The position numbers were made by a program, and so were the translations under genes. DNA of 64,000 nt from Pseudoalteromonas sp. T1lg23B. GTDB lineage: Bacteria; Pseudomonadota; Gammaproteobacteria; Enterobacterales; Alteromonadaceae. The notes under the pieces were generated by a model that saw only the letters and a program-made list of their open reading frames with translations, was not told where the DNA came from and did no database searches. Location: NCBI RefSeq assembly GCF_002964665.1, contig NZ_PQBZ01000034.1, positions 1,561,388 through 1,625,387 on the forward strand, in the 5' to 3' direction. Shown piece by piece: positions 9,429 through 19,156 of this stretch (its first letter is position 1; the number at the start of each line of letters is the position of its first letter).

Positions 9429-9893
9429 ATGTTAGATATTGTGCTTTACCAACCTGAGATCCCACCCAATACGGGAAACATCATTCGCTTATGTGCCAAC
9501 ACAGGCTATGCGCTACACCTTATTGAGCCTTTGGGATTTGAATGGGATGACAAGCGTGTTAAACGTGCCGGATTGGATTATCACGAGTTTAGCAATGTGC
9601 AACGACACGCCTCGTTTGAGGACTACCTGCAAGCTCGTCAGCCAAAACGCGTATTCGCTTGCACAACCAAGGGTAAAAAATACCATCATCAGCCTGAATA
9701 TCAAGCAGGAGATTGCCTGCTTTTCGGCCCAGAAACACGTGGCTTACCTGAAGAAATTATTTTCTCATTACCTGAAGAGCAACGTCTGCGCATTCCTATG
9801 CGCCCAGACAGCCGCAGCATGAACTTATCCAACGCAGTGGCCGTATTTGTATACGAGTCTTGGCGTCAGCTAGATTTTGCTAATGCCACATAA
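9429..9893 (+). CDS. trmL: tRNA (cytidine/uridine-34 2'-O)-methyltransferase TrmL
   Basis: 154 aa SPOUT methyltransferase of the TrmL (YibK) family. It methylates the wobble ribose of tRNA-Leu isoacceptors. Visible family motifs: [13 protein letters not shown] near the N-terminus, FGPETRGLP (SAM-binding knot) and [20 protein letters not shown] at the C-terminus. It is convergent with gpsA and separated from it only by a shared terminator. Confidence 0.96.
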   Translation: MLDIVLYQPEIPPNTGNIIRLCANTGYALHLIEPLGFEWDDKRVKRAGLDYHEFSNVQRHASFEDYLQARQPKRVFACTTKGKKYHHQPEYQAGDCLLFGPETRGLPEEIIFSLPEEQRLRIPMRPDSRSMNLSNAVAVFVYESWRQLDFANAT

Positions 9894-9919
9894 AAAAAGC
9901 GGAATTTACTCCGCTTTTT
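9894..9919. terminator. Bidirectional terminator between trmL and gpsA
   Basis: Perfect 10-bp stem AAAAAGCGGA / TCCGCTTTTT with a 6-base loop; the A/T arms give a T-tract on both strands. It overlaps the gpsA stop codon (9906-9908). Confidence 0.85.
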
Positions 9920-10913
9920 GTTCTCTTCCAAGCAGCGCCATGGCTGCTTCTTTTACATCTTTTTGCTGATATAGCACTTGATATATTTGCTCAGTAATGG
10001 GCATTTCAATACCACTGCGTTGGGCAAGTAAATACACTTCTTTGGTATTGCGATAGCCCTCTACAACCTGACCAATGCTCTGCATAGCCTCATCAACGCC
10101 AAGACCTTTACCTAGCGCTAGACCAAAACGGCGATTACGAGATTGATTGTCCGTACAGGTCAAGATTAAGTCGCCCAAGCCTGCCATACCCATAAAGGTT
10201 TCCGAACGCGCACCCAGCGCCTTGCCTAAGCGACAAAGTTCCGCAAGCCCCCGAGTAATGAGAGCAGTGCGCGCATTAGCACCGAAGCCAAATCCGTCAG
10301 ACATACCTGCGCCAATCGCAATGACATTTTTCACCGCGCCCCCAAGCTGAATACCAATGAAGTCATCATTACTATAAACCCTAAAAGAGCGTCCACAGTG
10401 TAATAACTTAGCAAGTTCAGAGGCAAAATCCGTATCGGTCGCAGCGACAGAAATCGCGGTGGGCAGACCTGCTGCCATTTCTTTAGCAAAGGTTGGACCT
10501 GAAAGCACCGCCAAAGGAACCTTGTCGCCCAATTGCTGCAGCGCCACTTCTTGTAACAAACGTCCGGTATCGGGTTCTAACCCTTTCGTTGCCCATGCCA
10601 CTTTTGCGTTGGGTAAAAGATCATCACGAATTAGCGCTAGCGTGTCAGCAAACGCGTGGCTTGGCACCACCAGCAATACAATTTCACTGGCTTGCACGGC
10701 ACGCTTTAAATCACTTTCAAGCTGTAATGACTCAGGAAACTGACAATCAGGTAAATAACGCTGGTTTCTACGCTCAGCTGCAAGCGTCGCAACGTCGTCT
10801 TTGTTTCGCCCCCACAATGTCACTTTATGACCATTTCGGGCAAAACAAATAGCAAGGGCGGTGCCATAAGACCCCGCCCCTAATACAGTTACAGCTGACT
10901 GAACTGAACTCAT
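9906..10913 (-). CDS. gpsA: NAD(P)-dependent glycerol-3-phosphate dehydrogenase
   Basis: 335 aa cytosolic enzyme that reduces dihydroxyacetone phosphate to sn-glycerol-3-phosphate for phospholipid synthesis. N-terminal Rossmann motif [10 protein letters not shown] (about residues 12-21), [11 protein letters not shown], the catalytic-Lys region [12 protein letters not shown] and GLGDLILTC are all present. The start is only three bases beyond the restored secB stop, matching the E. coli grxC-secB-gpsA order. Confidence 0.97.
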   Translation of the reverse strand: MSSVQSAVTVLGAGSYGTALAICFARNGHKVTLWGRNKDDVATLAAERRNQRYLPDCQFPESLQLESDLKRAVQASEIVLLVVPSHAFADTLALIRDDLLPNAKVAWATKGLEPDTGRLLQEVALQQLGDKVPLAVLSGPTFAKEMAAGLPTAISVAATDTDFASELAKLLHCGRSFRVYSNDDFIGIQLGGAVKNVIAIGAGMSDGFGFGANARTALITRGLAELCRLGKALGARSETFMGMAGLGDLILTCTDNQSRNRRFGLALGKGLGVDEAMQSIGQVVEGYRNTKEVYLLAQRSGIEMPITEQIYQVLYQQKDVKEAAMALLGREQKAE

Positions 10914-10916
10914 TGA

Positions 10917-11401
10917 TTAAGCGTCAGCAGTTTGCTCTGCCTGCGCTGCTCTTTGCTGCATGTACTGAGCAAATAGCGCGTCGAAGTTAACTGGTGCTAA
11001 GTTTAACTGCGGGAACGTACCACGGTTTACTAAGCTTGCAACAGTTCACGAGCATATGGGAAAAGAATGTTTGGACAGAAAGCGCCAAGCATGTGTGCCA
11101 TTTGTACTTCCTCTAAATCAGCAATAGAGAAAATACCCGCTTGTTGAATTTCACATAAGAAAGCCGTTTCTTCACCGATTGTCGCAGTTACAGTTAACGC
11201 AAGTACAACTTCATAGATGTTGTTGTCTAGCTTTTCTGAACGCGTATCCATATCTAGCTTAACTTCTGGTGTCCACTCTTTTTGGAAAATCGCAGGTGAG
11301 TTAGGCGTTTCAAAAGAAACATCTTTTGTGTAAATGCGTTGAATGTTGAATTGTGCGCCTTGTTGTTGTTCTGCTGCTGCGTTTTGATTTTGATCTGTCA
11401 T
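10917..11401 (-). pseudogene. secB: SecB export chaperone, one-base frameshift
   Basis: SecB is the tetrameric chaperone that hands unfolded preproteins to SecA. The first 122 codons are normal SecB ([14 protein letters not shown] near the start, [16 protein letters not shown]), but the frame hits a stop at 11030-11032 just after ELLQA. In the neighbouring frame the sequence continues as [18 protein letters not shown] and ends at a TAA (10917-10919), exactly the expected SecB C-terminus. Adding one base near 11038-11041 restores a 161-aa protein. The missing part includes helix 4 and the SecA-interacting tail. A true inactivating mutation and an assembly error are both possible; no slippery heptamer is visible. 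Confidence 0.85.
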
Positions 11402-11440
11402 GAGTGTTCCTAGATTCTTTAGATTTTATTAAATGTAGTT

Positions 11441-11698
11441 TTAAATATTAAGCAAGGCGTTTAACTCACCTTTTGCTTCAATGGCCATCATATCGTCACA
11501 GCCACCGATGTGGTTATTGTCGATAAAAATCTGCGGTACGGTGTAGCCACCGTTCGCTTTCTCTATCATTTCATCACGTAACTCGGGCTGCTTACCAATA
11601 TCATATTCGGTGTACGTGACACCTTTTGCATCAAGTAATGCTTTGGCACGATGGCAAAAAGGACAATAGTCTTTTGTATAGATCACAACTTGTGTCAT
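11441..11698 (-). CDS. grxC: Glutaredoxin 3
   Basis: 85 aa class I glutaredoxin. The dithiol active site CPFC lies at residues 12-15, with the TVPQIFID cis-Pro loop and GGCDDMMAIE glutathione-binding stretch. It reduces disulfides and protein-glutathione mixed disulfides. It lies between yibN and secB in the conserved operon. Confidence 0.95.
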   Translation of the reverse strand: MTQVVIYTKDYCPFCHRAKALLDAKGVTYTEYDIGKQPELRDEMIEKANGGYTVPQIFIDNNHIGGCDDMMAIEAKGELNALLNI

Positions 11699-11710
11699 AT
11701 GTGCTCCTCA

Positions 11711-12142
11711 TTATTTTCCATTTGTGGTCGGTAGCCCAGCACTTTGCCAAGCGCCCATACCGCCGTTGAGCACATAGACTTGCTCATATCCTGCTTTATG
11801 CATAGTGTTTGCTATGCCCGAGGCTGTCATGCCTGTAGTACACACAAGTATAATGGGTTTGTTTTTGTGCTTTTCAAGACCCGCAAAGTCACTTTGTTTC
11901 GCTTTTTCAGCACTTAGCTGTATCGCCCCTGCAATTCTGCCCGAGTTAAACTCCTTTACAGGACGAATATCAACAACTTGACCTTCTTCTCTGTTTACCA
12001 GCAAAGTCAGTTGTTGAGGGTTGATCTGTCTAATGGCTGAAAATTTACTTTTGAACCAGCTGGCGACAATCAAAATCACCAAAGCCAGCCAGATAATGCT
12101 CAAAATAGCATTATTACCAATAAATTCGATGTATTGTTCCAT
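11711..12142 (-). CDS. yibN: YibN-type membrane-anchored rhodanese
   Basis: 143 aa: an N-terminal membrane segment (about residues 12-28) followed by one rhodanese domain (about 40-140) with the active-site loop CTTGMTAS, so the catalytic Cys is present. YibN-type proteins face the cytoplasm from the inner membrane; the sulfur acceptor is not established. First gene of the yibN-grxC-secB-gpsA operon. Upstream lies a 300-base gap shared with divergent gpmI. Confidence 0.9.
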   Translation of the reverse strand: MEQYIEFIGNNAILSIIWLALVILIVASWFKSKFSAIRQINPQQLTLLVNREEGQVVDIRPVKEFNSGRIAGAIQLSAEKAKQSDFAGLEKHKNKPIILVCTTGMTASGIANTMHKAGYEQVYVLNGGMGAWQSAGLPTTNGK

Positions 12143-12442
12143 GCACCTTCCAACTTAACAGTGTTGAATGCTTTGCCTCTGTCTAGCTCAAGCACCCATA
12201 TAATGAATAGCCTCGCAGTATACATTTTGCGATCCTTTCGGTATAGCCCTTTGTGGTGAACAGTTATTGCCATAATGCAAGCACTCAACTTTGAAAACCG
12301 TCATCAAGTTGAGGATAAATCATAGCGGCAGGGCTGAATATTTACACAAAACAAGGTATGCTAATGGCGATAATTTTGTCGTGCTTAAGTGTCAATCCAT
12401 CTCTGAGACACAAATAACGAGATAAGTTCTAAAGGAGCCCAA
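12143..12442. other. Divergent intergenic region yibN / gpmI
   Basis: Exactly 300 bases with no convincing gene; a short minus-strand reading here lacks family features. It must hold the promoters of yibN (minus) and gpmI (plus). I see a clear AAAGGAG ribosome-binding site before gpmI but no confident -35/-10 pair. Confidence 0.5.
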
Positions 12443-13987
12443 ATGACAGCACAAAAAAAACCACTGGTTCTAATGATTTTAGACGGTTGGGGTTATAGAG
12501 AAGAATCCGAAAGTAACGCTATTCTAGCGGCCAATACCCCAGTGCTAGACAATTTATGGCAAAGCAAACCTCGCACGCTCATCTCTGGCTCGGGGTTAGA
12601 TGTAGGACTTCCCGATGGTCAAATGGGTAACTCAGAGGTAGGTCACGTTAACCTTGGCGCAGGCAGAATTGTTTATCAAGATTTTACCCGCATCACTAAA
12701 GCAATTGATGACGGTGAGTTTGAACACAATCCCGTATTGTTAGAAAGCATCGACAAAGCGGTCGCTGCTGGAAAAGCCGTTCATTTAATGGGGCTGTTAA
12801 GTCCAGGTGGTGTACATAGTCATGAAGATCATATTGTCGCAGGCATCAAACTAGCGGCCCAGCGTGGTGCAAAGGCTGTTTATTTTCATGCATTCCTAGA
12901 CGGTAGAGATACTCCCCCTCGTAGCGCTCAAGCATCAATTGAACGCATCGAAGCGCTGTTTGCACAACTCAACTGTGGTCGTTTAGCGTCTATTGTTGGT
13001 CGTTATTATGCAATGGATAGAGACAACCGCTGGGATCGAATCGAAGCGGCATACAATTTGATGGTCTGCGCAGAAGGTGATTTCACATTCGATGATGGCG
13101 TTACTGCGCTAAATGCAGCCTATGCACGCGATGAAAATGACGAGTTTGTTAAAGCCAGTGTGATCCAGCCCAATGATGCGGCGCCTGCCACCATCAATGA
13201 TGGTGACACGCTGATTTTTATGAACTTCAGAGCGGACAGAGCTCGACAAATGACGCGAGCATTTGTTGATAGTGAGTTTGCAGGCTTTAGTAAAAAAGTC
13301 GCGCCAGCATTAAGCGCCTTTGTGATGATGACAGAATATGCCGCAGACATAAAAGCTCCCGTAGCGTTTGCTCCTGAAGCACTTAACAATGTATTGGGTG
13401 AGTGGCTAGCGAAACATAATAAAACGCAATTACGTATTTCTGAAACAGAAAAGTACGCACACGTCACATTCTTCTTCAGTGGTGGCAGAGAAGCTGAGTT
13501 TGAAGGTGAAAAGCGAGAACTTATCCCTTCACCGCAAGTAGCAACTTACGACCTACAGCCTGAAATGAACTCTGAGCTACTCACCGACAAATTAGTCGAA
13601 GCCATTCATAGCGGCGAGTATGACGTAATCATTTGTAACTATCCCAATGGCGATATGGTAGGACATTCTGGCGTATTTAGCGCAGCAGTGAAAGCCTGTG
13701 AAGCTGTTGATAAATGTGTCGGCCGAGTGATCAGTGCTCTCGAAGAGGTAGGTGGCGAAGCTTTGATAACTGCCGACCATGGAAATGCCGAACAAATGAC
13801 CAATGCTAAAACAGGTCAGGCACATACCGCTCATACTTCAGAGCCCGTGCCATTTATCTATGTGGGTCGAGATGCTCAACCACACAGTGGTAAAACTCTC
13901 AGTGATGTAGCACCGACTATGTTACACCTACTAGGCATGGAGCAACCAAGCGAAATGACTGGTACACCAATAATGACCTTGAAATAA
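12443..13987 (+). CDS. gpmI: 2,3-bisphosphoglycerate-independent phosphoglycerate mutase
   Basis: 514 aa Mn-dependent iPGM interconverting 3- and 2-phosphoglycerate. The phosphatase-domain metal motif LDGWGYRE and the phosphoserine nucleophile in MGNSEVGH are present, with LDGRDTPP and the C-terminal [11 protein letters not shown] metal site. Strong ribosome-binding site AAAGGAG. It leads gpmI-envC-ctpA-yibQ, the standard arrangement; envC follows after two bases. Confidence 0.97.
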   Translation: MTAQKKPLVLMILDGWGYREESESNAILAANTPVLDNLWQSKPRTLISGSGLDVGLPDGQMGNSEVGHVNLGAGRIVYQDFTRITKAIDDGEFEHNPVLLESIDKAVAAGKAVHLMGLLSPGGVHSHEDHIVAGIKLAAQRGAKAVYFHAFLDGRDTPPRSAQASIERIEALFAQLNCGRLASIVGRYYAMDRDNRWDRIEAAYNLMVCAEGDFTFDDGVTALNAAYARDENDEFVKASVIQPNDAAPATINDGDTLIFMNFRADRARQMTRAFVDSEFAGFSKKVAPALSAFVMMTEYAADIKAPVAFAPEALNNVLGEWLAKHNKTQLRISETEKYAHVTFFFSGGREAEFEGEKRELIPSPQVATYDLQPEMNSELLTDKLVEAIHSGEYDVIICNYPNGDMVGHSGVFSAAVKACEAVDKCVGRVISALEEVGGEALITADHGNAEQMTNAKTGQAHTAHTSEPVPFIYVGRDAQPHSGKTLSDVAPTMLHLLGMEQPSEMTGTPIMTLK

Positions 13988-13989
13988 CC

Positions 13990-15123
13990 ATGCGCATCTT
14001 GCCCAGCAAGTTAATATTGCTTGGTCTGGCATTGGCGGTAACAACTGTTGCCGCCAATGAATCAAGAACCAAACAAGATTTAACCGAAGTACAACAAGAG
14101 CTCAAAAAGAGCCAAAAAGATTATCAGAAACAGAGAGATAAAATTGCATCTCTGCGTGCAAAGCTCAAATCGCAAGAGCTAGACATTGCCAAAAATGCCA
14201 AAGCTTTGTCTTTGACTCAACGTGGGATCGCCGAAAATCAGCAGCAGCAATATACATTGCAAAGCGAAGCAAAGAGCTTAGAAAAGAAAAAAGCGCACTT
14301 GCAGAAACTATTGGCTGCACAGCTCAAAAGCGCTTACATGACAGGTAACCACGACTACTCAAAAATGCTTTTAAATCAAGAGCAAAGTTCAACTCTAGAG
14401 CGTACTATTAGTTACTATGATTATTTCAATAAAGCGCGTATTAATCAGCTTGAAGAATTGAAACTTATCGTTGCTGAGCTAGACAAAAATCAGCAACAAT
14501 TAAACAAAAAGCAACAAGAACTCAAAGCATTATACGCCCAACAAGAATCGCGTCAGACTGCACTGGTTGCGGGTCAACAAGAACGTCAATCACACCTCAA
14601 TGAGCTCAACAATGCCCTTGAACAAACTGCTCAAGCCATAGATTACCTAAAAGAAAATGAGCAAACTCTGATAGCGACACTTGAGGAACTCGCCAAAGTA
14701 CAAGAGCCTAGTGAAATCGTTTTGGATGGATTGGCAAACAGTAAAGGACGCTTACTTTGGCCGAGTAAAGGGCGACTCAGACACCGTTTTGGTCAAAGAA
14801 AGCATGCCGGGATGAGCTGGAAAGGCGTGTTGATTCAGGCCGCAGCCGGCACACCTGTGAACAGTATCAAACAAGGCCAAGTCGTTTATGCTGATTGGTT
14901 GAATGGCTTTGGCTGGGTCATGGTCGTTGATCATGGTGAAGGCTTTATGAGTTTGTATGGACATACACAGACTTTATTAAAAGATGTGGGGGATTTAGTT
15001 AATGCTGGTGAAACAATCGCGCTCGTTGGACAAAGCGGCGGACAATCTCGTTCTGGTCTATACTTCGAAATACGGCATAAAGGAAGCGCTGTCGATCCGG
15101 TAAAATGGTGTAAAGCAAGTTAA
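13990..15123 (+). CDS. envC: EnvC, murein hydrolase activator
   Basis: 377 aa secreted protein: signal peptide (residues 1-22), a long Gln/Lys-rich coiled coil (about 25-240) and a C-terminal LytM/M23 domain (about 260-375). The catalytic HxGxD zinc site is degenerate (WKGVLI in its place), as in E. coli EnvC, so it should activate the amidases AmiA/AmiB at the septum rather than cut peptidoglycan. The coiled coil is the FtsEX-binding part in the family. Confidence 0.95.
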   Translation: MRILPSKLILLGLALAVTTVAANESRTKQDLTEVQQELKKSQKDYQKQRDKIASLRAKLKSQELDIAKNAKALSLTQRGIAENQQQQYTLQSEAKSLEKKKAHLQKLLAAQLKSAYMTGNHDYSKMLLNQEQSSTLERTISYYDYFNKARINQLEELKLIVAELDKNQQQLNKKQQELKALYAQQESRQTALVAGQQERQSHLNELNNALEQTAQAIDYLKENEQTLIATLEELAKVQEPSEIVLDGLANSKGRLLWPSKGRLRHRFGQRKHAGMSWKGVLIQAAAGTPVNSIKQGQVVYADWLNGFGWVMVVDHGEGFMSLYGHTQTLLKDVGDLVNAGETIALVGQSGGQSRSGLYFEIRHKGSAVDPVKWCKAS

Positions 15124-15161
15124 TTGATTAACCCGTGCTGCACCAAAGATTGGAGCAGCAC

Positions 15162-16388
15162 ATGAACCGACTTTTTAATCTCGAACATAACGTAGTACGC
15201 AATCATTTTGCGTGGTTTATTGTACTGCTTTGGGTTGTCATAGGCTTAAGCTTTGTTACTCCCAGCACTTTTGCCAAGCAACAATTTACCCATGAACAAG
15301 TCAATGAAATTCTGTTCCACATTCACGCTTACTATGTCGAAGATGTACCTCTTAGCCATGTTGATAAAAGTAACCTAGAGCAACTATTCACTGAGCTAGA
15401 CCCCTATTCTAAATTCCTATCAGAGACTGAACTTGAGGCCATTTTTAGCGCAGCGAATGGTCGATATACAGGGATTGGTATTGAGGTTGAAGAAATAGAA
15501 AACCGTATCGTTATCGTCAACACATTACCCGGCTCACCTGCCGAGCTTGCAGGTATTGAAGGTGGCGATAAACTAGTCGCAATCAATGCTGAAGATGTCA
15601 CAAACAAAGACATTGCACATGTCTCAAAATTACTTCAAGAAGCTGAATTTTCTACAATTAAAATTACTGTTGAACGCGCCACACAGCAACTAACATTGGC
15701 ACTTCGTCGTCAGGAAATTAATTTGGAGAGCGTAACAAGCCTAATGCTCTCCAACGGCAATGGTTACATATCCCTCAATGGCTTTAATAATAATAGCTTT
15801 CACGATGTGGCCAGACACCTAAATAAGTTAGCCTCCGAAAATGGCGAACCTTTAGCTGGGTTAGTGATTGACTTAAGAGACAATCCGGGAGGAACGCTTA
15901 CCAGCGCAGTCGCAATCTCTGACCTGTTTTTAAATGCTGGCACCATAGTGTTCACCAAAGGACGATTTTATGATGCGAATCAGCACTTTAAAGCTCAAAA
16001 AGGTGACGTGCTAAATGGTGCGCCTGTTGTCGTCATGATCAATGAAAACTCAGCATCAGCAGCGGAGATACTGGCAGGTGCCCTACAAGACAATCACCGC
16101 GCTCTAGTGGTGGGGACTCCCTCGTATGGTAAGGGCTCGGTTCAATCACTGATCCCTATTGGTAACGGCACAACAGCCCTTAAACTGACAACTGCACGCT
16201 ATTACACGCCTTCTGGACGTTCGATTGAAGGCGTAGGCATTTCGCCTGATATTACACTGACAAAGCAAATGCTTTCACATTTAAGTAAAAGCGTTATAAT
16301 GACTGGTGAACAAACAACCAGAAATGAACAACTCGTAAGACTTGATTCGCATTTGCTAAAAGCAAAACAGTTACTTAAAAAACACTAG
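15162..16388 (+). CDS. ctpA: CtpA-type S41 carboxy-terminal processing protease
   Basis: About 408 aa periplasmic serine protease: N-terminal membrane/signal segment, PDZ domain (about 95-180; GIGIEVEE, GSPAELAGIEGGD) and S41 catalytic domain with the Ser-Lys dyad in NENSASAAEILAGAL and SYGKGSVQ. The ATG at 15162 has GGAG seven bases upstream and is preferred to an in-frame GTG at 15135. Its place between envC and yibQ suggests a role in cell-wall enzyme turnover, as for other Ctp proteases (inference). Confidence 0.93.
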   Translation: MNRLFNLEHNVVRNHFAWFIVLLWVVIGLSFVTPSTFAKQQFTHEQVNEILFHIHAYYVEDVPLSHVDKSNLEQLFTELDPYSKFLSETELEAIFSAANGRYTGIGIEVEEIENRIVIVNTLPGSPAELAGIEGGDKLVAINAEDVTNKDIAHVSKLLQEAEFSTIKITVERATQQLTLALRRQEINLESVTSLMLSNGNGYISLNGFNNNSFHDVARHLNKLASENGEPLAGLVIDLRDNPGGTLTSAVAISDLFLNAGTIVFTKGRFYDANQHFKAQKGDVLNGAPVVVMINENSASAAEILAGALQDNHRALVVGTPSYGKGSVQSLIPIGNGTTALKLTTARYYTPSGRSIEGVGISPDITLTKQMLSHLSKSVIMTGEQTTRNEQLVRLDSHLLKAKQLLKKH

Positions 16389-16461
16389 ATTTTATAAGTG
16401 TCTACACTTCACACAGGCGTAGATAAAAATTGAACAATAAAAAATAATAAGAAGCTCAACT

Positions 16462-17238
16462 GTGCATAAAATTTTTTGGGGAGTTTTGGTGCTTTGGCTA
16501 ATCGCATTTCCAAGCGCAGCAAAACAAATTGCCATCGTTATTGATGACGTCGGCAATCATGAAAGAGATCTACAACTGCTGGATTTGCCTGGTCAGTTGT
16601 CGTTTTCAATTTTACCCCATACCCCTTATTCTCAACAGTTTGCATTTATGGCCAGTCGTGCCAACAAAGAGTTGTTGCTCCACATTCCCATGCAATCATT
16701 ACAAGAAAAGGCACTGGGTCCCGGTGCGCTCACTCTAGATATGAATAAATGGCAGCTACAAAGTACGCTTGGACATGCGCTTGCTACCTTACCCCAAGTT
16801 AAAGGCGTCAATAATCATATGGGGTCTGCACTCACTCAGTACGTTCAGCCGATGAAGTGGACCATGGAAGTGTTAAAAAAACGCGGTCTATTCTTTCTAG
16901 ACAGCCGCACGACTGAGCACACACAGGCACAAACCGTTGCTAATTTATATGGTGTTGAAAACATTGGCCGTCATATTTTCCTTGATAACGACCCAACTTA
17001 TGACGCTTTGGTGCAACAATTACAGGCCCTAAAAAGTAAAGCCGATTCTGAACAATTCGCCATCGCAATTGCACACCCTTACCCTCAAACGGTCGCCTTC
17101 CTGAAAGTGGCTTTACCCGAGCTCGTCGCCCAAGGTTATGAATTAGTTCCTGTTTCTCAGTTAGTCGAATCAAAGTATATCCAACTGGCCGAACGTCAAC
17201 AGCACCAAGCTGAATTCTTGATCCCAACCAGCGATTAG
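16462..17238 (+). CDS. yibQ: YibQ-type divergent polysaccharide deacetylase
   Basis: 258 aa exported protein: signal peptide to about residue 20 (PSAA), then the conserved IAIVIDDVGN start of the divergent polysaccharide deacetylase family, LLHIPMQ, GVNNHMGS, FLDSRTT and AIAHPYPQT. It starts with GTG at 16462. The function in gammaproteobacteria is not firmly known; the constant link to envC suggests an envelope role. Confidence 0.9.
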   Translation: MHKIFWGVLVLWLIAFPSAAKQIAIVIDDVGNHERDLQLLDLPGQLSFSILPHTPYSQQFAFMASRANKELLLHIPMQSLQEKALGPGALTLDMNKWQLQSTLGHALATLPQVKGVNNHMGSALTQYVQPMKWTMEVLKKRGLFFLDSRTTEHTQAQTVANLYGVENIGRHIFLDNDPTYDALVQQLQALKSKADSEQFAIAIAHPYPQTVAFLKVALPELVAQGYELVPVSQLVESKYIQLAERQQHQAEFLIPTSD

Positions 17239-17308
17239 TTTGATCTCGATACATGCATCACACCCAAATGTGCGTTATAACTTAATCATGATCTGTTAAA
17301 AGGAAAAG

Positions 17309-17731
17309 ATGATGTTACAAACCGTTGCTGATCTCATGACCGCAGACCCCTTTGCAGTTGACCGAAAATCTTCATTGAAGGACGCGCACGATCTGATGCG
17401 TGAAAAGAATATTCGTCATATTCCAGTGATCGATGAACAGGGCATCTTACAGGGTATGTTGACGCAAAAAATTATGATCGCGAAAGTGATGGGGATCATG
17501 GCCACATATGGCCCTAATGCATTAGAAAGAAAAGAAAAGTATACAGTCATTGAAGATATTATGGCGACCGACTTCGCCAGTATTCAACCTACTCAAAGTC
17601 TTGCTGAAGTGGCTGAGTTTTTCGTCAGTAATCGTCATGGCTGTATGCCCGTCGTAAATGAGCAAAACAAACTGCTTGGAATTTTGACGTCCTCTGATTT
17701 TGTTCGTCTAGCTGCGGCACTGCTATCTTGA
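17309..17731 (+). CDS. Two-CBS-domain protein
   Basis: 140 aa consisting of a tandem CBS pair (Bateman module): VADLMTADPF...RHIPVIDE for the first and IEDIMATDFA...HGCMPVVNE for the second. Such stand-alone modules bind adenine nucleotides and regulate partners. No effector domain is present and the neighbours do not show a partner. Two consecutive ATGs make the start ambiguous by one codon; a Shine-Dalgarno AAGGAAA precedes them. Confidence 0.88.
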   Translation: MMLQTVADLMTADPFAVDRKSSLKDAHDLMREKNIRHIPVIDEQGILQGMLTQKIMIAKVMGIMATYGPNALERKEKYTVIEDIMATDFASIQPTQSLAEVAEFFVSNRHGCMPVVNEQNKLLGILTSSDFVRLAAALLS

Positions 17732-17739
17732 TAGATAAA

Positions 17740-17776
17740 GAAATGCAGCATAAAACAGGCTGCATTTCTGGTTTTT
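17740..17776. terminator. Terminator between the CBS gene and pepB
   Basis: Perfect 10-bp stem GAAATGCAGC / GCTGCATTTC with a 9-base loop, followed on the plus strand by TGGTTTTT. It separates convergent genes; the T-tract favours the plus direction. Confidence 0.75.
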
Positions 17777-17779
17777 AGA

Positions 17780-19075
17780 TTAAGCCTTTTCTGCCAGAGT
17801 GCGTGCCACGGTGCGCATACCCAACGTGGTTGCCCCAGCGGCCCATTGGCTACCAGCATTGTTTTGGAATGACGCAGCAAGGTCTATATGTACCCAGCCC
17901 TTACCCTCATTTGGCACAAAGCGAGATAAGAAGCCCGCCGCATTTGACGCACCACCATAGCCACCGCCTTTTTGCGCACGACTATTTGCCGTATCAGCAT
18001 ACGCTGACGGACAGTTATTTTGGTGCCATTTTTCCAAAGGTAGGGGCCAAGCGGCTTCGAATTCTTCACTGGCGAACTGCTGTACATCAGCAACCAACTC
18101 TTTGTCTAAGCCAAATAACGCATTGTACTCTTGCCCCACCGCTACCAATGCCGCACCAGTCAAGGTTGCTGCATCAATGATTAACTCAGCGCCCGTTTCC
18201 CCAGCGGCCATTAGTCCATCCGCCAGCACCAAACGCCCTTCAGCGTCAGTATTAACTATCTCTACGGTTGTGCCGTTCTTGTAAGTGAGAATGTCACCCA
18301 ATTTATAAGCATGACCTGAGATCAAGTTTTCTGCACAACACAGGAATAACTTAATTCGCTTGTTGATACCACGTTGAATGGCCAGAGCTAAACCAGCTGT
18401 AACCGTTGCCGCTCCACCCATGTCACACTTCATGCCCAGCATCCCTTCGCTTGGCTTGATAGAGTAACCTCCTGAGTCAAAGGTAATCCCCTTACCAACC
18501 AATGCTGCGCTCACTGGTGCATTCACATCACCCGTGGGATTATAATCCAGCTCTAGTAGCACAGGGGGACGCTCACTTCCTCTGCCCACTTCATGAATAC
18601 CAATCCACTGCTGCTCTAATAGTGCTTTACCTTTAATAATCTGATAGCTCACATGTTCCGGCGCTAGCGATTGAATAAACTCAGCAGCTTTACCCGCTAA
18701 ACTTTCTGGGTAAATATCCTCAGCGGTGCCGTTGATCATCTGACGCGCCCAAATCGCTGAATTCTGTAACGCGATTAATTCATTCATATCTGACTGGGCA
18801 TTTTCAACAAAAGTTACACCTGAAAGCTGTTTTGGACTAACAAACCCTTGGTAGAAAGCCCACTGTGACTCTGTGCACCACTGTTCACCTTGCAACTGAA
18901 CATGTGTGATCCCCTGTTGCGCTAGGGTTCTTGCAGCCTTTTGAATATTTTTTAGCGTTTCATTCTCATTCAAATGAATAGTTGCGCCCATTTGATCAAA
19001 AGACAATGATGCGCCAGCCCCCCAATGAGGCGCTGCACTTTGTTCACTCAAACGAACGATAAATTTGTCAGACAT
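17780..19075 (-). CDS. pepB: Peptidase B (M17 leucyl aminopeptidase family)
   Basis: 431 aa cytosolic metalloaminopeptidase. Catalytic motifs: LVGKGITFDSGGYSIKP (Lys and Asp metal ligands), MKCDMGGAATV, and the M17 signature NTDAEGRLVLADGL. Length and WAFYQG/VGRGSERPPVLL stretches fit PepB rather than the longer PepA. It removes N-terminal residues from small peptides. Divergent from sfsA. Confidence 0.95.
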   Translation of the reverse strand: MSDKFIVRLSEQSAAPHWGAGASLSFDQMGATIHLNENETLKNIQKAARTLAQQGITHVQLQGEQWCTESQWAFYQGFVSPKQLSGVTFVENAQSDMNELIALQNSAIWARQMINGTAEDIYPESLAGKAAEFIQSLAPEHVSYQIIKGKALLEQQWIGIHEVGRGSERPPVLLELDYNPTGDVNAPVSAALVGKGITFDSGGYSIKPSEGMLGMKCDMGGAATVTAGLALAIQRGINKRIKLFLCCAENLISGHAYKLGDILTYKNGTTVEIVNTDAEGRLVLADGLMAAGETGAELIIDAATLTGAALVAVGQEYNALFGLDKELVADVQQFASEEFEAAWPLPLEKWHQNNCPSAYADTANSRAQKGGGYGGASNAAGFLSRFVPNEGKGWVHIDLAASFQNNAGSQWAAGATTLGMRTVARTLAEKA

Positions 19076-19156
19076 AATCCTATATACTCTTGCACTTGTT
19101 AGTGTTCTAAAGTGTACACTAGCGCGTAACTAGACCCAACCGAATGCGATCAATTG

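Noticed and set aside
10459..10852. Two plus-strand open frames opposite gpsA
   Set aside because: Shadows of gpsA in alternate frames without motifs or ribosome-binding sites.
11030..11045. Programmed frameshift in secB
   Set aside because: No slippery heptamer or downstream structure is visible and SecB is not known to be frameshift-regulated; mutation or assembly error is simpler.
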